Notes: generated by a model not told the origin, from the sequence alone. A DNA stretch of 64,000 nucleotides from Pseudomonas saxonica (GCF_007858365.1 NZ_VFIO01000013.1:62001-126000), one strand, 5' to 3'; counted from the first letter of the stretch, positions 53,834-63,092 are shown. Program-made: numbers and translations.

Positions 53834-54848
53834 CCGTTCTTGTATTGGATGTTGATATCAGCGTTTTATTAAAAAAAATCCCGGCTTCATTCATCAGATT
53901 TCGATGTATATCCTCACGATCAACGCCTTGCGCATCGGTGCACAAGCCAGGCATCAGTCTCTTTTGCTCATCGTTGCAAGGCGCCATAAATACAAAATGC
54001 CCCGCGCCGGCAATTACTTTGAATTCAGGCTCTACTGGTAACTTGCGCGCCAGTGCACCAGCGTTTTTATCTGGGTAAACCAACTGATCCTTGTCACCGC
54101 TATACAGCAGAACAGGCACATGCACATCTGCCAGGGTCTGACGACCAAACATCAAACTAAGCGGTGCCATCAATAACAGCGCTCCGACCCGTGGGTCAGC
54201 TATAGGCACAAGATCATCTCGATCGGCAATCAACTCGCCCTTGGTGGTGCAGGCGTCTCGATCATCCGGACGCTCTTGGCAATAAGTGCGCAGACGCTCC
54301 AGATCCGGTTGGGCACCCGCTAGAATCAAAGCAGTTTCACCACCGGCCGAATAGCCGATAACCCCCACCTGATCGCCATGCACATACGCTGATAATCGTG
54401 GATCAGCCAAGGTTGCAGTGATGGCTGCCGATATCTGCATCGGTCGTCCATATAAGTTGCTCAACGTACCCAGCCGACTATGGTCCTTATAGTTATCGCC
54501 GGGATGTAGAACCGCCACAACCACAAAACCCTTGCGCGCCAGGGATGTGGCCAGATCATGCAACGCCAGCGGCGTTCCTGTGTTGCCATGCGACAGCATC
54601 AACATCGGGAAATGACCCAATGCAATCTTCGCCTCTTCAGTGGCTTGAACGGTGTAGCCGCCCAATGGGGTTACCCCCTGCGGATCACTGGAGGGATAGA
54701 AAGCGATGGCGTGCATCGGCTGATCATCCAAAGGATCGAGAAAGGTCAGACGATGAAAGCCCGCGCTCCATTCTTTGGCAGGCTCAGCCTGCACCATGAC
54801 TGGGCACCCCGCCAAAAAAAGGATAAATACTGCGCACAGTCGCATCAT
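53817..54848 (-). CDS. Secreted alpha/beta hydrolase (dienelactone-hydrolase/PAF-AH-like)
   Basis: A 343-aa protein starting at ATG 54848 (MMRLCAVFILFLAG, signal peptide to about residue 21), with AAAGG 8 nt upstream; a GTG 9 nt earlier overlaps that site. It has a nucleophile elbow GYSAGG, the acid SGDKDQLV and His in GAGHFVFMAP. Oxyanion residues come from SHGNTGT. The sequence FPMLMLSHGNTGTPLALHDLATSLARKGFVVVAVLHPGDNY is typical of the predicted dienelactone hydrolase/PAF-acetylhydrolase group. The cysteine pairs in the lid (TYCQERPDDRDACT) probably form disulphides, fitting a periplasmic site. The substrate is unknown. Confidence 0.87.
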   Translation of the reverse strand: MMRLCAVFILFLAGCPVMVQAEPAKEWSAGFHRLTFLDPLDDQPMHAIAFYPSSDPQGVTPLGGYTVQATEEAKIALGHFPMLMLSHGNTGTPLALHDLATSLARKGFVVVAVLHPGDNYKDHSRLGTLSNLYGRPMQISAAITATLADPRLSAYVHGDQVGVIGYSAGGETALILAGAQPDLERLRTYCQERPDDRDACTTKGELIADRDDLVPIADPRVGALLLMAPLSLMFGRQTLADVHVPVLLYSGDKDQLVYPDKNAGALARKLPVEPEFKVIAGAGHFVFMAPCNDEQKRLMPGLCTDAQGVDREDIHRNLMNEAGIFFNKTLISTSNTRTVYNGQ

Positions 54849-55010
54849 GGGGCTCACCTTTCATTGCACACAACGTGGAGCACGGATTCCTGCATCTTTC
54901 AGGCCCAGTAGCTGGGCGGTGGCATTGATAAGATTTCACAACAGACGAAAAAAACTCCGTACCCCGGCGTTTCACAACGCCAGCATACAGAGCTTAGTTC
55001 GTAAGGCTGC

Positions 55011-55622
55011 TTACGCTGCGCTGAACAACTCTTGATTGATCTGCGCGTGAGCATCATTCATCGCTTTACTGCGCATTTCATCCCCATACGCAAGGCCATG
55101 GGCACGAACGAACTCAACATCGGTGATGCCCAAAAAGCCCAATACCACTTTCAAATAATCTTCGTGGGCCACGCCAGTGGCTTGGCCTGAATGCAAACCG
55201 CCCGACGTCGATACCACGATGACTTTCTTGTTGCCACACAGGCCTTCGGGGCCATTTTCGGTGTAACGGAAGGTCTGACCCGCTACAGCAATACGGTCAA
55301 TCCAGGCCTTGAGTTGGGTAGGAATGGTGAAGTTGTACATGGGTGCGCCAATCACCACCGCGTCGGCGGCCATAAACTGGGCCAGGGTGTCTGCACTCAA
55401 TTGTGCTTCGTGCTTTTGTGCGGCATCGCGCAATTCAGCAGGCGTGCCCGCAGCCACCAGGGTCGCAGCCGAGAAATGCTCGATCGCTTCAGCCGCTACG
55501 TCACGATAACTGACGTCCAGGCCAGGATGTGCCGCCTGCCAGGCTTTAACCACTTCACCGCTCAACTGACGCGAAGCCGAGTTGTCGCCCAGAATGCTTG
55601 AATCGATGTGCAAAAGTTTCAT
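55011..55622 (-). CDS. azoR: FMN-dependent NADH-azoreductase
   Basis: A 203-aa flavodoxin-like quinone/azo reductase. I start at ATG 55622 (MKLLHIDSSILGDNSASRQL) with GGAG 7 nt upstream; the open frame extends 43 residues further without support. Motifs are SSILGDNSASRQLS (FMN phosphate loop), APMYNFTIPTQLKAWIDRIAVAGQTFRYTENGPEGL and STSGG. AzoR uses NADH in a ping-pong mechanism to reduce quinones and azo dyes, and protects against electrophiles. It is divergent from a LysR regulator, as in many proteobacteria. Confidence 0.94.
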   Translation of the reverse strand: MKLLHIDSSILGDNSASRQLSGEVVKAWQAAHPGLDVSYRDVAAEAIEHFSAATLVAAGTPAELRDAAQKHEAQLSADTLAQFMAADAVVIGAPMYNFTIPTQLKAWIDRIAVAGQTFRYTENGPEGLCGNKKVIVVSTSGGLHSGQATGVAHEDYLKVVLGFLGITDVEFVRAHGLAYGDEMRSKAMNDAHAQINQELFSAA

Positions 55623-55719
55623 GCTGTTCTCCACGTGAGGATCGCTGCGGGGCGATCTGATGGCAGCGATACTACGGGTGAAAGCAATCGACGATAAGTC
55701 AGCTACCGTGCGATAGTTC

Positions 55720-55735
55720 GTTCTACATGTAGGAC
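55720..55735. promoter_or_regulatory. Candidate LysR operator between azoR and its regulator
   Basis: GTTCTACATGTAGGAC, a 16-bp dyad with a perfect 10-bp core CTACATGTAG (55723-55732), lies 14 bp before the LysR start in the 127-bp divergent gap. The position suits autoregulation and control of azoR. Confidence 0.5.
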
Positions 55736-55749
55736 AGTGAGAATTCAGC

Positions 55750-56658
55750 ATGCAAGACCTTAACGACCTCTATTATTTCGCCAAGGTTGTCGAAGCCGGT
55801 GGGTTCGCGGCTGCCGGTCGCTTGCTGGGCATTCCAAAGTCGCGTCTGTCACGGCGGGTCGCTGAACTTGAAGAGCGCCTAGGCGCCCGCCTTCTGCAAC
55901 GTACCACTCGACAATTGAAGCTGACCGCTGTGGGTGAGCGCTATCTGAGCCATTGCCAGGCCATGCTGTTGCAAGCCGAAATGGCCGATGAGGCGGTGGC
56001 CAGCATGTCCAGTGAGCCGCGTGGCCGCCTGCGTGTTTCTTGCCCTGTCGGGTTGGCCCATGAGTTTATGCCCGAGGTGATCAGCTCGTTTTTGCGTGCC
56101 TATCCCCATGTTCAACTGGAAGTCATCCTGCTCAACCGCCGTGTCGATTTGATCACTGAGGGCATTGATGTGGCGTTGCGCGTACGCGAGAAAGGCGATG
56201 AGGACCCGTTGCTCGCCACCCGCTGGTTACGTCCGGCGCGGACAGCGATGGTGGCCAGCCCTGAGTTCGCCCGACAATGGCCGATCAATAGCCCCGAAGA
56301 CTTGAAAAATGTGCCGTTGCTAGGCGCGCTTGAGCCTGACCGAATGGTGCATTTGCGCATGCTTGATGCACAGGGCAAAACCTGTGAACTGACGATGGAA
56401 GCGCGGCTGGGCATTGATGATTTTGTGGTGCGCAAGGCCTGCACGCTCTCGGGTTTGGGGTTTACCGTTCTGCCTATGATGTATTGCGAGCAGGAACTGG
56501 AAAGTGGCCAGCTAGTGCAACTATTGCCTGACTGGTCATTGCCCGGTGGGTGGTTGCATGCCGTGTACCCGCATCGACGCGGGGTGATGCCGGCCGTCAG
56601 GGCCTGGATCGAGCACTTGGTAGAAACCTTTGAGCGGTGTGGAGACAAGATGCTATGA
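55750..56658 (+). CDS. LysR family transcriptional regulator (azoR neighbour)
   Basis: A 302-aa LysR protein. The HTH is DLYYFAKVVEAGGFAAAGRLL plus KSRLSRRVAELEERLGARLL, and the wing is RTTRQLKLTAVGERY. The effector domain is of the CrgA/AaeR type (RGRLRVSCPVGLAHEFMPEV; DVALRVREKGDEDPLLATRWL). It faces azoR and is its probable quinone- or redox-responsive regulator. Its stop overlaps the YjbR-family gene by 4 nt (ATGA), so that gene is cotranscribed. Confidence 0.92.
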   Translation: MQDLNDLYYFAKVVEAGGFAAAGRLLGIPKSRLSRRVAELEERLGARLLQRTTRQLKLTAVGERYLSHCQAMLLQAEMADEAVASMSSEPRGRLRVSCPVGLAHEFMPEVISSFLRAYPHVQLEVILLNRRVDLITEGIDVALRVREKGDEDPLLATRWLRPARTAMVASPEFARQWPINSPEDLKNVPLLGALEPDRMVHLRMLDAQGKTCELTMEARLGIDDFVVRKACTLSGLGFTVLPMMYCEQELESGQLVQLLPDWSLPGGWLHAVYPHRRGVMPAVRAWIEHLVETFERCGDKML

Positions 56659-57017
56659 GCCGGAAAAACAGCATGACCAAACACCAGGTCGCGGAGTTCT
56701 GTCGCAGCCTGCCGGGAGTCAAAGAAGACGTCAAATGGGGCGGGGTCGAAGTGTTTTATATCGACCAGAGCAAGATGTTTGCCCTGTTTAATCTGAACAG
56801 CAACGGTCTCTCGTTCAAAGTCGATAAAGACTTGTTCCTGGGCTATGTCGATCGGCCCGGCATACGCCCGTCGCCATATCTGGCGCGGGCGTACTGGATC
56901 AATATGCAGGCGCCCTACCCGATGGGCGCTGAGGAACTGCAAGACTTGCTGCGACGTTCCCATCAACTGGTGGTCAGCAAACTGCCGAAAAAGCGTCAAA
57001 TCGGCTTGCTGCTTTAA
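56655..57017 (+). CDS. MmcQ/YjbR family DNA-binding-like protein
   Basis: A 120-aa protein of the YjbR/CyaY-like fold. I start at ATG 56655 (MSRKNSMTKHQ), which overlaps the LysR stop; an earlier ATG lies inside the regulator. Family features are LPGVKEDVKWGGVEVFYID, the following beta sheet MFALFNLNSNGLSFKVD and the arginine-rich ending. The fold has been described as a double-wing DNA-binding motif, but biological targets are unproven. Its coupling to the LysR gene is by translation overlap. Confidence 0.85.
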   Translation: MSRKNSMTKHQVAEFCRSLPGVKEDVKWGGVEVFYIDQSKMFALFNLNSNGLSFKVDKDLFLGYVDRPGIRPSPYLARAYWINMQAPYPMGAEELQDLLRRSHQLVVSKLPKKRQIGLLL

Positions 57018-57020
57018 TCC

Positions 57021-57452
57021 CTAGTGCTTGAAGACGTTCAGGTACAGCACGTCTATCCACACCGCTTGATGCACGGCTACGATCAGCCAGAACCACAGTT
57101 GATACGACAGCTTGCGGGTTTTATGACGAAATACCTGCTGGGCCAATAAAGCACCCGGCCAGCCGCCCAGCAACTCAATGGCATGCAGGGCCTTTTCGGG
57201 AATTCGCCACTCGCCCGCTTTTGCCTGTCGCTTGTCGTAGCCATACACCCCGAACGCCAACCCACTGGCGACTACATAGGCCAGTAACGGCATGCCACTC
57301 GAACCCTTCACATACAGGCTCAATGCGCCACCGAGCGGCAATGCACACAGCAGCACAAACACAAGCAGTTTGAGTTTCACGCCACGAATTGGCGTGGCCG
57401 CCAGCCTTGGCCCAGTGCTGGACGTACGCCGTGGTTGTGCGCTGTTTTTCAC
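57021..57452 (-). CDS. DUF1294 family membrane protein
   Basis: A 143-aa protein with a basic N-terminus and three hydrophobic segments (about 27-47, 54-70 and 118-136). The family signature is GVYGYDKRQAKAGEWRIPEKALHAIELLGGWPGALLAQQ, followed by FRHKTRKLSYQLWFW. DUF1294 proteins often carry an N-terminal cold-shock domain; here only the membrane part remains, as in many short members. Its start overlaps the uppP stop by 4 nt, so the two are coupled. Function unknown. Confidence 0.85.
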   Translation of the reverse strand: MKNSAQPRRTSSTGPRLAATPIRGVKLKLLVFVLLCALPLGGALSLYVKGSSGMPLLAYVVASGLAFGVYGYDKRQAKAGEWRIPEKALHAIELLGGWPGALLAQQVFRHKTRKLSYQLWFWLIVAVHQAVWIDVLYLNVFKH

Positions 57453-58282
57453 GCGGAGGCCGCAGACCAGTCAATCCAGCCAAACTGCCAGGTGGCCAGA
57501 ATCAACAACCCGAAAGCGATGCGATACCAAGCGAATACGGCGTAGCTGTGGTTGGAAATAAACTTGAGCAATGCCCGCACGGCAATCATCGCGAAGATAA
57601 ACGAGGTGATGAAACCGATCGCAAACACCGGCAAATCATCCGGCTGGAACAGATGACGGTATTTGTAACCCGAGTACACCGCCGCGCCCACCATGGTCGG
57701 CATTGCCAAAAAGAATGAAAACTCAGTGGCAGCTTTACGCGACAAGCCAAACAGCAGCCCCCCAATAATGGTAGAGCCGGAGCGGGACGTGCCGGGGATC
57801 ATGGCCAGACACTGGGCAAAACCGATCTTCACCGCGTCTTTCCAGGTCATGTCGTCCACAGTTTCTGCGCGAATCACATGCTGACGGCGCTCGGCCCACA
57901 ACATGATCACACCGCCCACGACCAGAGCTGTAGCCACCGTAATCGGGTTAAACAGGTACTCGTGGATCACATCCGCAAAAATCACCCCCAGCACCACGGC
58001 TGGAAGTACCGCGATGATCAAATTGACGGTGAATCGCCGCGCCTGGGGTTGCGTGGGCAAACCTATGACCACGTCGAGGATCTTGCGACGGAATTCCCAG
58101 ACAACAGCCAGAATGGCACCCAGTTGAATAATGATGTTGAACGCCATGGCGCGCTCGCCACCGAAATTCAGCAAGTCCGCGACAATGATTTGGTGACCGG
58201 TGCTGGAAATCGGCAAGAATTCCGTCAGGCCTTCCACTACACCGAGTATCAACGCCTGTGCGGCAGTCCAAAGATCCATCAT
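57449..58282 (-). CDS. uppP: Undecaprenyl-diphosphatase (BacA/UppP)
   Basis: A 277-aa integral membrane enzyme that dephosphorylates undecaprenyl diphosphate to recycle the lipid carrier for peptidoglycan and other surface polymers; its overproduction gives bacitracin resistance. Signature motifs are EGLTEFLPISSTGHQII (17-33; E17, E21, S26-S27 and H30) and PGTSRSGSTI, the two halves of the active site. Several membrane segments match the BacA topology. A GTG/ATG choice does not arise; MMDLW has a double ATG, and either start is possible. It is first in an operon with the DUF1294 gene. Confidence 0.95.
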   Translation of the reverse strand: MMDLWTAAQALILGVVEGLTEFLPISSTGHQIIVADLLNFGGERAMAFNIIIQLGAILAVVWEFRRKILDVVIGLPTQPQARRFTVNLIIAVLPAVVLGVIFADVIHEYLFNPITVATALVVGGVIMLWAERRQHVIRAETVDDMTWKDAVKIGFAQCLAMIPGTSRSGSTIIGGLLFGLSRKAATEFSFFLAMPTMVGAAVYSGYKYRHLFQPDDLPVFAIGFITSFIFAMIAVRALLKFISNHSYAVFAWYRIAFGLLILATWQFGWIDWSAASA

Positions 58283-58547
58283 TCCCCCATAAAGCTCTGC
58301 CTCATGCAGAGCGGATTAGTCTTGATTAAATGTGTGCACCTGGAAGAGCGACAAACAAGTCCTGCGCCTTTAACGGCGCTTAAAACCTGTCATGTATCAA
58401 TAAAGATTCAGCTTTGCCAATTGCGGCCGAGATCCTATCAGACACGTCGGTCTTTAGCTGCTATGCATGTGCAGTCTTCATCTTGCATACGCAGGCAGGA
58501 CGCAGTTCGTTGAACTACCAAAAGAATAAAAAAGGAGTTTTGCTTTT
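58283..58547. other. Divergent intergenic region
   Basis: 265 bp between uppP and the chemoreceptor gene; presumably holds both promoters. I see no hairpins, repeats or short genes. AAAAGGAG directly precedes the chemoreceptor as its ribosome site. Confidence 0.4.
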
Positions 58548-60182
58548 ATGAATACCTTACGCAGGTTATCCATCAGCCGACGTCTAGGCCTGATTCTGGT
58601 TGTATCAATGGGCATGTTACTGGCACTGGGCCTGTTGATGTTGAAGCAGATACATGACGACTTGTATGAAGGCAAAGCTCAGAAAACCCGCCATGTCGTG
58701 CAAGCCGTCAGTGGTGTGCTCGCCTATTACCACGGTCTGGAAACTTCGGGCACATTGACTAAAACCGCCGCGCAGCAACAGGCACTCACGGTGATCAGCC
58801 AACTGCGCTATGACCATGACGATTACTTCTGGATCAATGACCTGCGGCCTTTTATGGTCATGCACCCCACAAACCCCAAGCTGGATGGCAAGGACTTGTC
58901 GTCCATCAAAGATCCTGACGGCATCGCGCTGTTCAGTGAGATGGCCACTGTCGCTAAAACCAAAGGCCAGGGCGTGGTCGATTACCGCTGGCCAAAACCG
59001 GGTGCACAGGACCCGGTGCAAAAGACGTCTTATGTGCAATTGTTCGAGCCGTGGGGCTGGGTCATTGGCTCCGGGGTATATATCGACGATATGCAGGCCG
59101 AGTTTGCAGCACAAGCCTGGAAAGCAATGTGGGCAGGCCTTGGCATTGCACTGATCATGGTTTCACTGGTGACCCTGATAGCGCGCAGTATCGTTCGCCC
59201 TTTGCGGGAAGCGGTATTGGCCATGGCCAATATTGCCAGTGGTGAAAGCGACCTGACCCGTAGCCTCGACACCCATGGCCGTGATGAGATCACGCAACTG
59301 GGCCAGCATTTCAATGCTTTCACCCAGAAACTACGCACGCTGATCAGCCACTTGCAAGGCACAGCCACGGCGCTCGAGCAGTCGTCTACGGCATTGGGCA
59401 ACGACGCCAGCGAGGCGCAACAGCGCTGCCAGCATCAAGCCTTGCAAATGGAACAAGTGGCAACAGCCATTAACGAAGTCACCTACGCCGTGCAAGAAGT
59501 CGCTAAAAACGCCGAACACGCGGCCAATGAAATGAGCGGCGCGCAAGGGCAGGCACAACTGGGGCAACAGAACATTGACAGCAGTTTGCAACATATTGGC
59601 CAGTTGTCGAACACCATCAATGAAGCGGTCGAAGTCATTCGCACGCTCGCCACGCAGAGCGACGAAATAGGCAGTGTGCTTGAAGTTATCCGCTCCATCG
59701 CCGAGCAAACTAACTTGCTGGCCCTCAATGCAGCCATTGAAGCGGCTCGCGCAGGGGAACAGGGCCGGGGATTTGCAGTAGTGGCGGATGAAGTGCGATT
59801 GCTGGCGCAACGCACTCAGAAATCCACCGCGCAGATTCAGACCATGATCGAAGGTCTTCAGGCGCACTCCGAAGCAGCGGTCAATGTCATCAGCAGCAGC
59901 CGTCGCGCGTCCCAAACGACCATTGAGCACGCAACACAAGCCGGACAAAGCCTGACCAGCATTGGTCAGGCATTAAGCACGCTCAATACACTCAACACCA
60001 CCATTGCCAGCGCCACCCTGCAACAAGCCCACGCAGTGGAAGACATCAACCAGAATGTCACCCAGGCCGCGGGCCTGTCGCAAAGCACCGCCCAGGCAGC
60101 GGAGCAATCGAGCGAGGCAAGCGTGCATTTGAAAACCTTGAGCGTTCAACTCAACAGTTTGCTGCGTCAATTCAAGGTGTAA
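58548..60182 (+). CDS. Methyl-accepting chemotaxis protein with sCache sensor
   Basis: A 544-aa chemoreceptor. Membrane segments at about 12-32 and 190-212 enclose a periplasmic single Cache domain (about 35-185), recognisable by DHDDYFWINDLRPFMVMHPTNPKLDGKDLSS and WGWVIGSGVYIDDMQ. HAMP spans about 212-265. The signalling domain carries the tip motif EQTNLLALNAAIEAARAGEQGRGFAVVADEVR. No C-terminal CheR-tethering pentapeptide is present; it ends LLRQFKV. Cache domains of this type often bind small carboxylates; the ligand here is unknown. Confidence 0.93.
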   Translation: MNTLRRLSISRRLGLILVVSMGMLLALGLLMLKQIHDDLYEGKAQKTRHVVQAVSGVLAYYHGLETSGTLTKTAAQQQALTVISQLRYDHDDYFWINDLRPFMVMHPTNPKLDGKDLSSIKDPDGIALFSEMATVAKTKGQGVVDYRWPKPGAQDPVQKTSYVQLFEPWGWVIGSGVYIDDMQAEFAAQAWKAMWAGLGIALIMVSLVTLIARSIVRPLREAVLAMANIASGESDLTRSLDTHGRDEITQLGQHFNAFTQKLRTLISHLQGTATALEQSSTALGNDASEAQQRCQHQALQMEQVATAINEVTYAVQEVAKNAEHAANEMSGAQGQAQLGQQNIDSSLQHIGQLSNTINEAVEVIRTLATQSDEIGSVLEVIRSIAEQTNLLALNAAIEAARAGEQGRGFAVVADEVRLLAQRTQKSTAQIQTMIEGLQAHSEAAVNVISSSRRASQTTIEHATQAGQSLTSIGQALSTLNTLNTTIASATLQQAHAVEDINQNVTQAAGLSQSTAQAAEQSSEASVHLKTLSVQLNSLLRQFKV

Positions 60183-60194
60183 AGAACCCTGCGG

Positions 60195-60214
60195 GCGGGC
60201 CAGTGAAGGCCCGC
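60195..60214. terminator. Hairpin between chemoreceptor and sotB
   Basis: GCGGGCC (60195-60201), AGTGAA loop, GGCCCGC (60208-60214) in the 38-bp convergent gap. No U-tract; probable bidirectional barrier. Confidence 0.5.
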
Positions 60215-60220
60215 GACAGG

Positions 60221-61405
60221 TCAGGTTGGCTCACCTGCCCGCTGCAATCGGTACATGGTCCAGCCATACGCAGCCAGCGCCAGACCGGCCAGGACGCCAC
60301 CTACCAGACCGATCCAGGCAAACCCAAAATGGCTGCCCACCGCGCTGCCCAACAGTGCCCCGCCGCCAATACCGATGTTGTAGATGCCTGAGAACATGGC
60401 CATTGCCACATCGGTTGCGTCGGGTGCCAGGCTCAATACTTTGGATTGCATCGCCAAGCCGAAGGCCATGATTGCCATGCCCCACACCACACTCAAAACG
60501 CCCAGAGACTCGACCCACCCACTCGCTGGCAAGAGCAGCAACAGGCACAGAGCCAGTAACCCCACGGCGGTGAGTAAAAAGCCTTGCGGGCTGTACTTGT
60601 GGAACCAGCTGAAGCACAGCGAGCCGATAATACCGGCGCCGCCAAACAGCAGGAGGATCAATGTGACCGTACTGCCACTCATGCCCGCCACGCCTTGAAC
60701 GAACGGCTCGACGTAACTGTAAGCGGTGAACTGCGCCGTGATGACCACGGCCGTCAGCACATACACCGCCACCAGCGCGGGTCGTTTGAACAACACCGGC
60801 AGGCTTCTGAGTGAGCCAGAGTTCTGGCTCGGCAGTAAGGGCAACGTGCGGGCTAGCCAGAACACCAGCACAGCAGCCAGACCGGCAATCACCAAAAAGG
60901 TCGTGCGCCACCCCATCGCCTCACCCAGCAAGCGACCCAACGGCACGCCCAACACCATCGCCAGCGATGTGCCGGTGGCCAGCAAACCCAATGCCTGCAC
61001 CTGCTTGCCTTCCGGGGCCAGACGCACCGCAAGCGATGCGGTAATGGACCAGAACAGTGCATGGGACAACGCTACCCCGATGCGGCTGACTAACAACAGA
61101 CCAAAGCTGTTGGCCAGGCTCGAGACCACATGGCTGACGATAAATAACCCGAACAGACTCAGCAGTAGCTTGCGTCGCTCGACATTGCGGGTGACCAGCA
61201 TGATAGGCAATGAAGCCAGGGAAACCACCCAGGCATAAATAGTGAGCATGAGCCCGACATTGGCGGAGCTCATGTCAAAACTGGCGCCGATCGCGCTCAG
61301 CAGCCCAACAGGCACAAATTCAGTGGTGTTGAACACAAAAGCGGCCAGCGCCAGTGCGATGACCGGTTGCCAATTGGCCTTGGAGGTAGAGATGGAGTCA
61401 CTCAT
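60221..61405 (-). CDS. sotB: Sugar efflux transporter SotB-like
   Basis: A 394-aa MFS exporter closely matching E. coli SotB/YdeA: AALALAAFVFNTTEFVPVGLLS, IYAWVVSLASLPIMLVTRNVERRKLLL, RIGVALSHALFWSITASLAVRLAP and LAPDATDVAMAMFSGIYNIGIGGGALLG. SotB exports arabinose and IPTG-like sugars and is induced by sugar excess. Twelve membrane segments. The gene is monocistronic, with no regulator nearby. Confidence 0.93.
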   Translation of the reverse strand: MSDSISTSKANWQPVIALALAAFVFNTTEFVPVGLLSAIGASFDMSSANVGLMLTIYAWVVSLASLPIMLVTRNVERRKLLLSLFGLFIVSHVVSSLANSFGLLLVSRIGVALSHALFWSITASLAVRLAPEGKQVQALGLLATGTSLAMVLGVPLGRLLGEAMGWRTTFLVIAGLAAVLVFWLARTLPLLPSQNSGSLRSLPVLFKRPALVAVYVLTAVVITAQFTAYSYVEPFVQGVAGMSGSTVTLILLLFGGAGIIGSLCFSWFHKYSPQGFLLTAVGLLALCLLLLLPASGWVESLGVLSVVWGMAIMAFGLAMQSKVLSLAPDATDVAMAMFSGIYNIGIGGGALLGSAVGSHFGFAWIGLVGGVLAGLALAAYGWTMYRLQRAGEPT

Positions 61406-61773
61406 TTAAGGGGGGCACTGCTCGCTATCGATGATCTAACAGGCCCATGACTTGATTTCTCCAGCCTGAACCACATGTAACGGCATTCTATAGAGAACTC
61501 TGAAACCTGTTGATGAACATCTGTGCAGCATTTGTGGCATTTTGCCGCACCCTCAATCTCGCCACTGAAAACATCAGTCATGACTGCGCGCAGTCGCCGG
61601 GTAAACGGTATGTCAGCAGCTCCTGCAAGCGTGTACTCGAAACATTGCGTTTTGACTACACGCTTTTCACGCCACTTTCACATCAAGACGTCTAAGTTGA
61701 ACTCACTCCTTTAGTGAATCCCATTTGGCCTGCCCCCCCGCAGGCCTTTTTTTTGCTTGCCGCTTTCGTCTCT
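61406..61773. other. Gene-free gap with an orphan + strand terminator
   Basis: 368 bp between two minus-strand genes. No convincing protein gene; the longest + frame (61510-61695, 61 aa) has no clear ribosome site or homology. A strong + strand terminator sits at 61727-61754, so a transcript reading rightwards may exist here. A TATAGA hexamer at 61489-61494 is a possible -10, without a good -35. Confidence 0.45.
61727..61754 (+). terminator. Orphan rho-independent terminator
   Basis: GGCCTGC (61727-61733), six-C loop, GCAGGCC (61740-61746), then eight T. No + strand gene ends upstream; the nearest is the chemoreceptor stop 1.5 kb away, beyond sotB. Confidence 0.85.
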
Positions 61774-62310
61774 TCAATCACTCAAAGGGACAGGCTCTTT
61801 GGCTGACTTTGCCGATTTACCGGCCTTGCTGGCAGGTGGCTTTTTCTCGGGCGTCACGACGTCAACTTTGGCTTGCGATTCTTTCTCGGCCATTGGCATC
61901 GCATCAACGATCTTGAACAATTCCTTGAGGTCGACATCCCCCTCTTGCTCTACCTTCTTTTCGCCGTCTTTGCCGATCAGAATGACTTTGGCTTTATCTC
62001 TGATCATTCCAGGCTTGAGTCCGCGAAGAAGCGACATCGTACTTTGAGGTTCAAGCCCTTTATCGTCACGCTTGCCGTCAATGTTAACAATCGTATAGAG
62101 CACCATGTCGCGCTCGGTAAACGCTTGTTTTGTAGCCGGGTCTGCGAGTTCTTTGGTAATTGCCTGCAAAGTAGGATCGGCCGTTGAACGGGCAAAAATG
62201 ACTAAGGGGCGAAACTTTCCACGGTCTTGCTCGAGAGGGCTTGCTACTTCTACGGCCTGTACTGCGCCAGACACAAGCAAGCTCGCTAGGATCCACAAAC
62301 GGATAAACAT
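61774..62310 (-). CDS. DUF4174 family secreted protein
   Basis: A 178-aa protein. I start at ATG 62310 (MFIRLWILASLLVSGAVQA, signal peptide), with GGAGG 5 nt upstream; the longer frame to 62394 destroys the signal. The mature part resembles DUF4174: PLEQDRGKFRPLVIFARS, then AFTERDMVLYTIVN and KAKVILIGKDGEKKV, a thioredoxin-like order without catalytic cysteines. The C-terminal tail is Lys/Ala-rich and probably disordered (TPEKKPPASKAGKSAKSAKE). The protein is predicted to be periplasmic; function unknown. Confidence 0.83.
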   Translation of the reverse strand: MFIRLWILASLLVSGAVQAVEVASPLEQDRGKFRPLVIFARSTADPTLQAITKELADPATKQAFTERDMVLYTIVNIDGKRDDKGLEPQSTMSLLRGLKPGMIRDKAKVILIGKDGEKKVEQEGDVDLKELFKIVDAMPMAEKESQAKVDVVTPEKKPPASKAGKSAKSAKEPVPLSD

Positions 62311-62492
62311 CCTGACCTCCATTGAGTATCGGGCGGGCTTCATAGGTGGTGGTACCGACAACCGCTCGAACACCTGATACTGCCGCGCTATCAAAAGCTT
62401 AGGCCAAGTGTTTCAACACGCAACCGGTTCACGGACTTTGCCTTCCATGCAGACGCTTTGCAACTGCAGACAAACACTGCATGAGGGGGGTA

Positions 62493-63059
62493 TTACTTTT
62501 TGGCCCGGTAATGCCGAACCACAGCAATCACTGCCATCAACCCGACAACCCCCAGTGCAATGGGCAGGCGGTAGGTTTTGAGATCGCCCAATATCCGTTC
62601 CAGAAACTCCCCTGCGCCGTAGCCGACACTGGCAAACAGTGTTGCCCAGACCACCGCCCCCAACAGATTGATGCAGGTAAATTTGACCGGCGACACCCTG
62701 CTTGCACCAATCACTAGAGGCCCCACAAGCCGCATGCCATACAGAAACCGCACTGAAAAAATCGATACCAGCGGATGTTTGTTGATCAACTGCGTGACCT
62801 TGTCAATCATCGCTTGTTGCTTATGCAGTCGCGGCAACAGTCGAGCACCAAAGTAGCGACCGAGCCAAAACAGCAATTGATCACCCAGCATCCCGGCCAG
62901 GCTGGCATACCCGATAACCGGCAATAACTTGAGTACATGCTGATGGGCTGCCATGCCTCCCAGTATCAGGATGGTTTCGCCTTCGAGAAGGCAGCCTATA
63001 AAAATCGCCAGATACCCATAGGTCGCCAACAAATAATTGAAATCGATATGCTCGAACAT
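62493..63059 (-). CDS. DedA family membrane protein
   Basis: A 188-aa protein of the DedA/SNARE-associated (VTT domain) family. Features are YLAIFIGCLLEGETILILGG (the E in the first re-entrant loop), then GDQLLFWLGRYFGARLL, VRFLYGMRLVGPLVIGASRVSP and NLLGAVVWATLFASVGYGAGEF. DedA proteins are proposed undecaprenyl-phosphate or other lipid-carrier flippases, needed for normal membrane potential and resistance to cationic peptides. The key acidic and arginine residues (E26-like, R in FLYGMR) appear intact. It lies 33 bp downstream of the EamA gene, likely in one operon. Confidence 0.9.
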   Translation of the reverse strand: MFEHIDFNYLLATYGYLAIFIGCLLEGETILILGGMAAHQHVLKLLPVIGYASLAGMLGDQLLFWLGRYFGARLLPRLHKQQAMIDKVTQLINKHPLVSIFSVRFLYGMRLVGPLVIGASRVSPVKFTCINLLGAVVWATLFASVGYGAGEFLERILGDLKTYRLPIALGVVGLMAVIAVVRHYRAKK

Positions 63060-63092
63060 GCGCGCTCTGTAACTCCCAAAGTGATAACGGTG

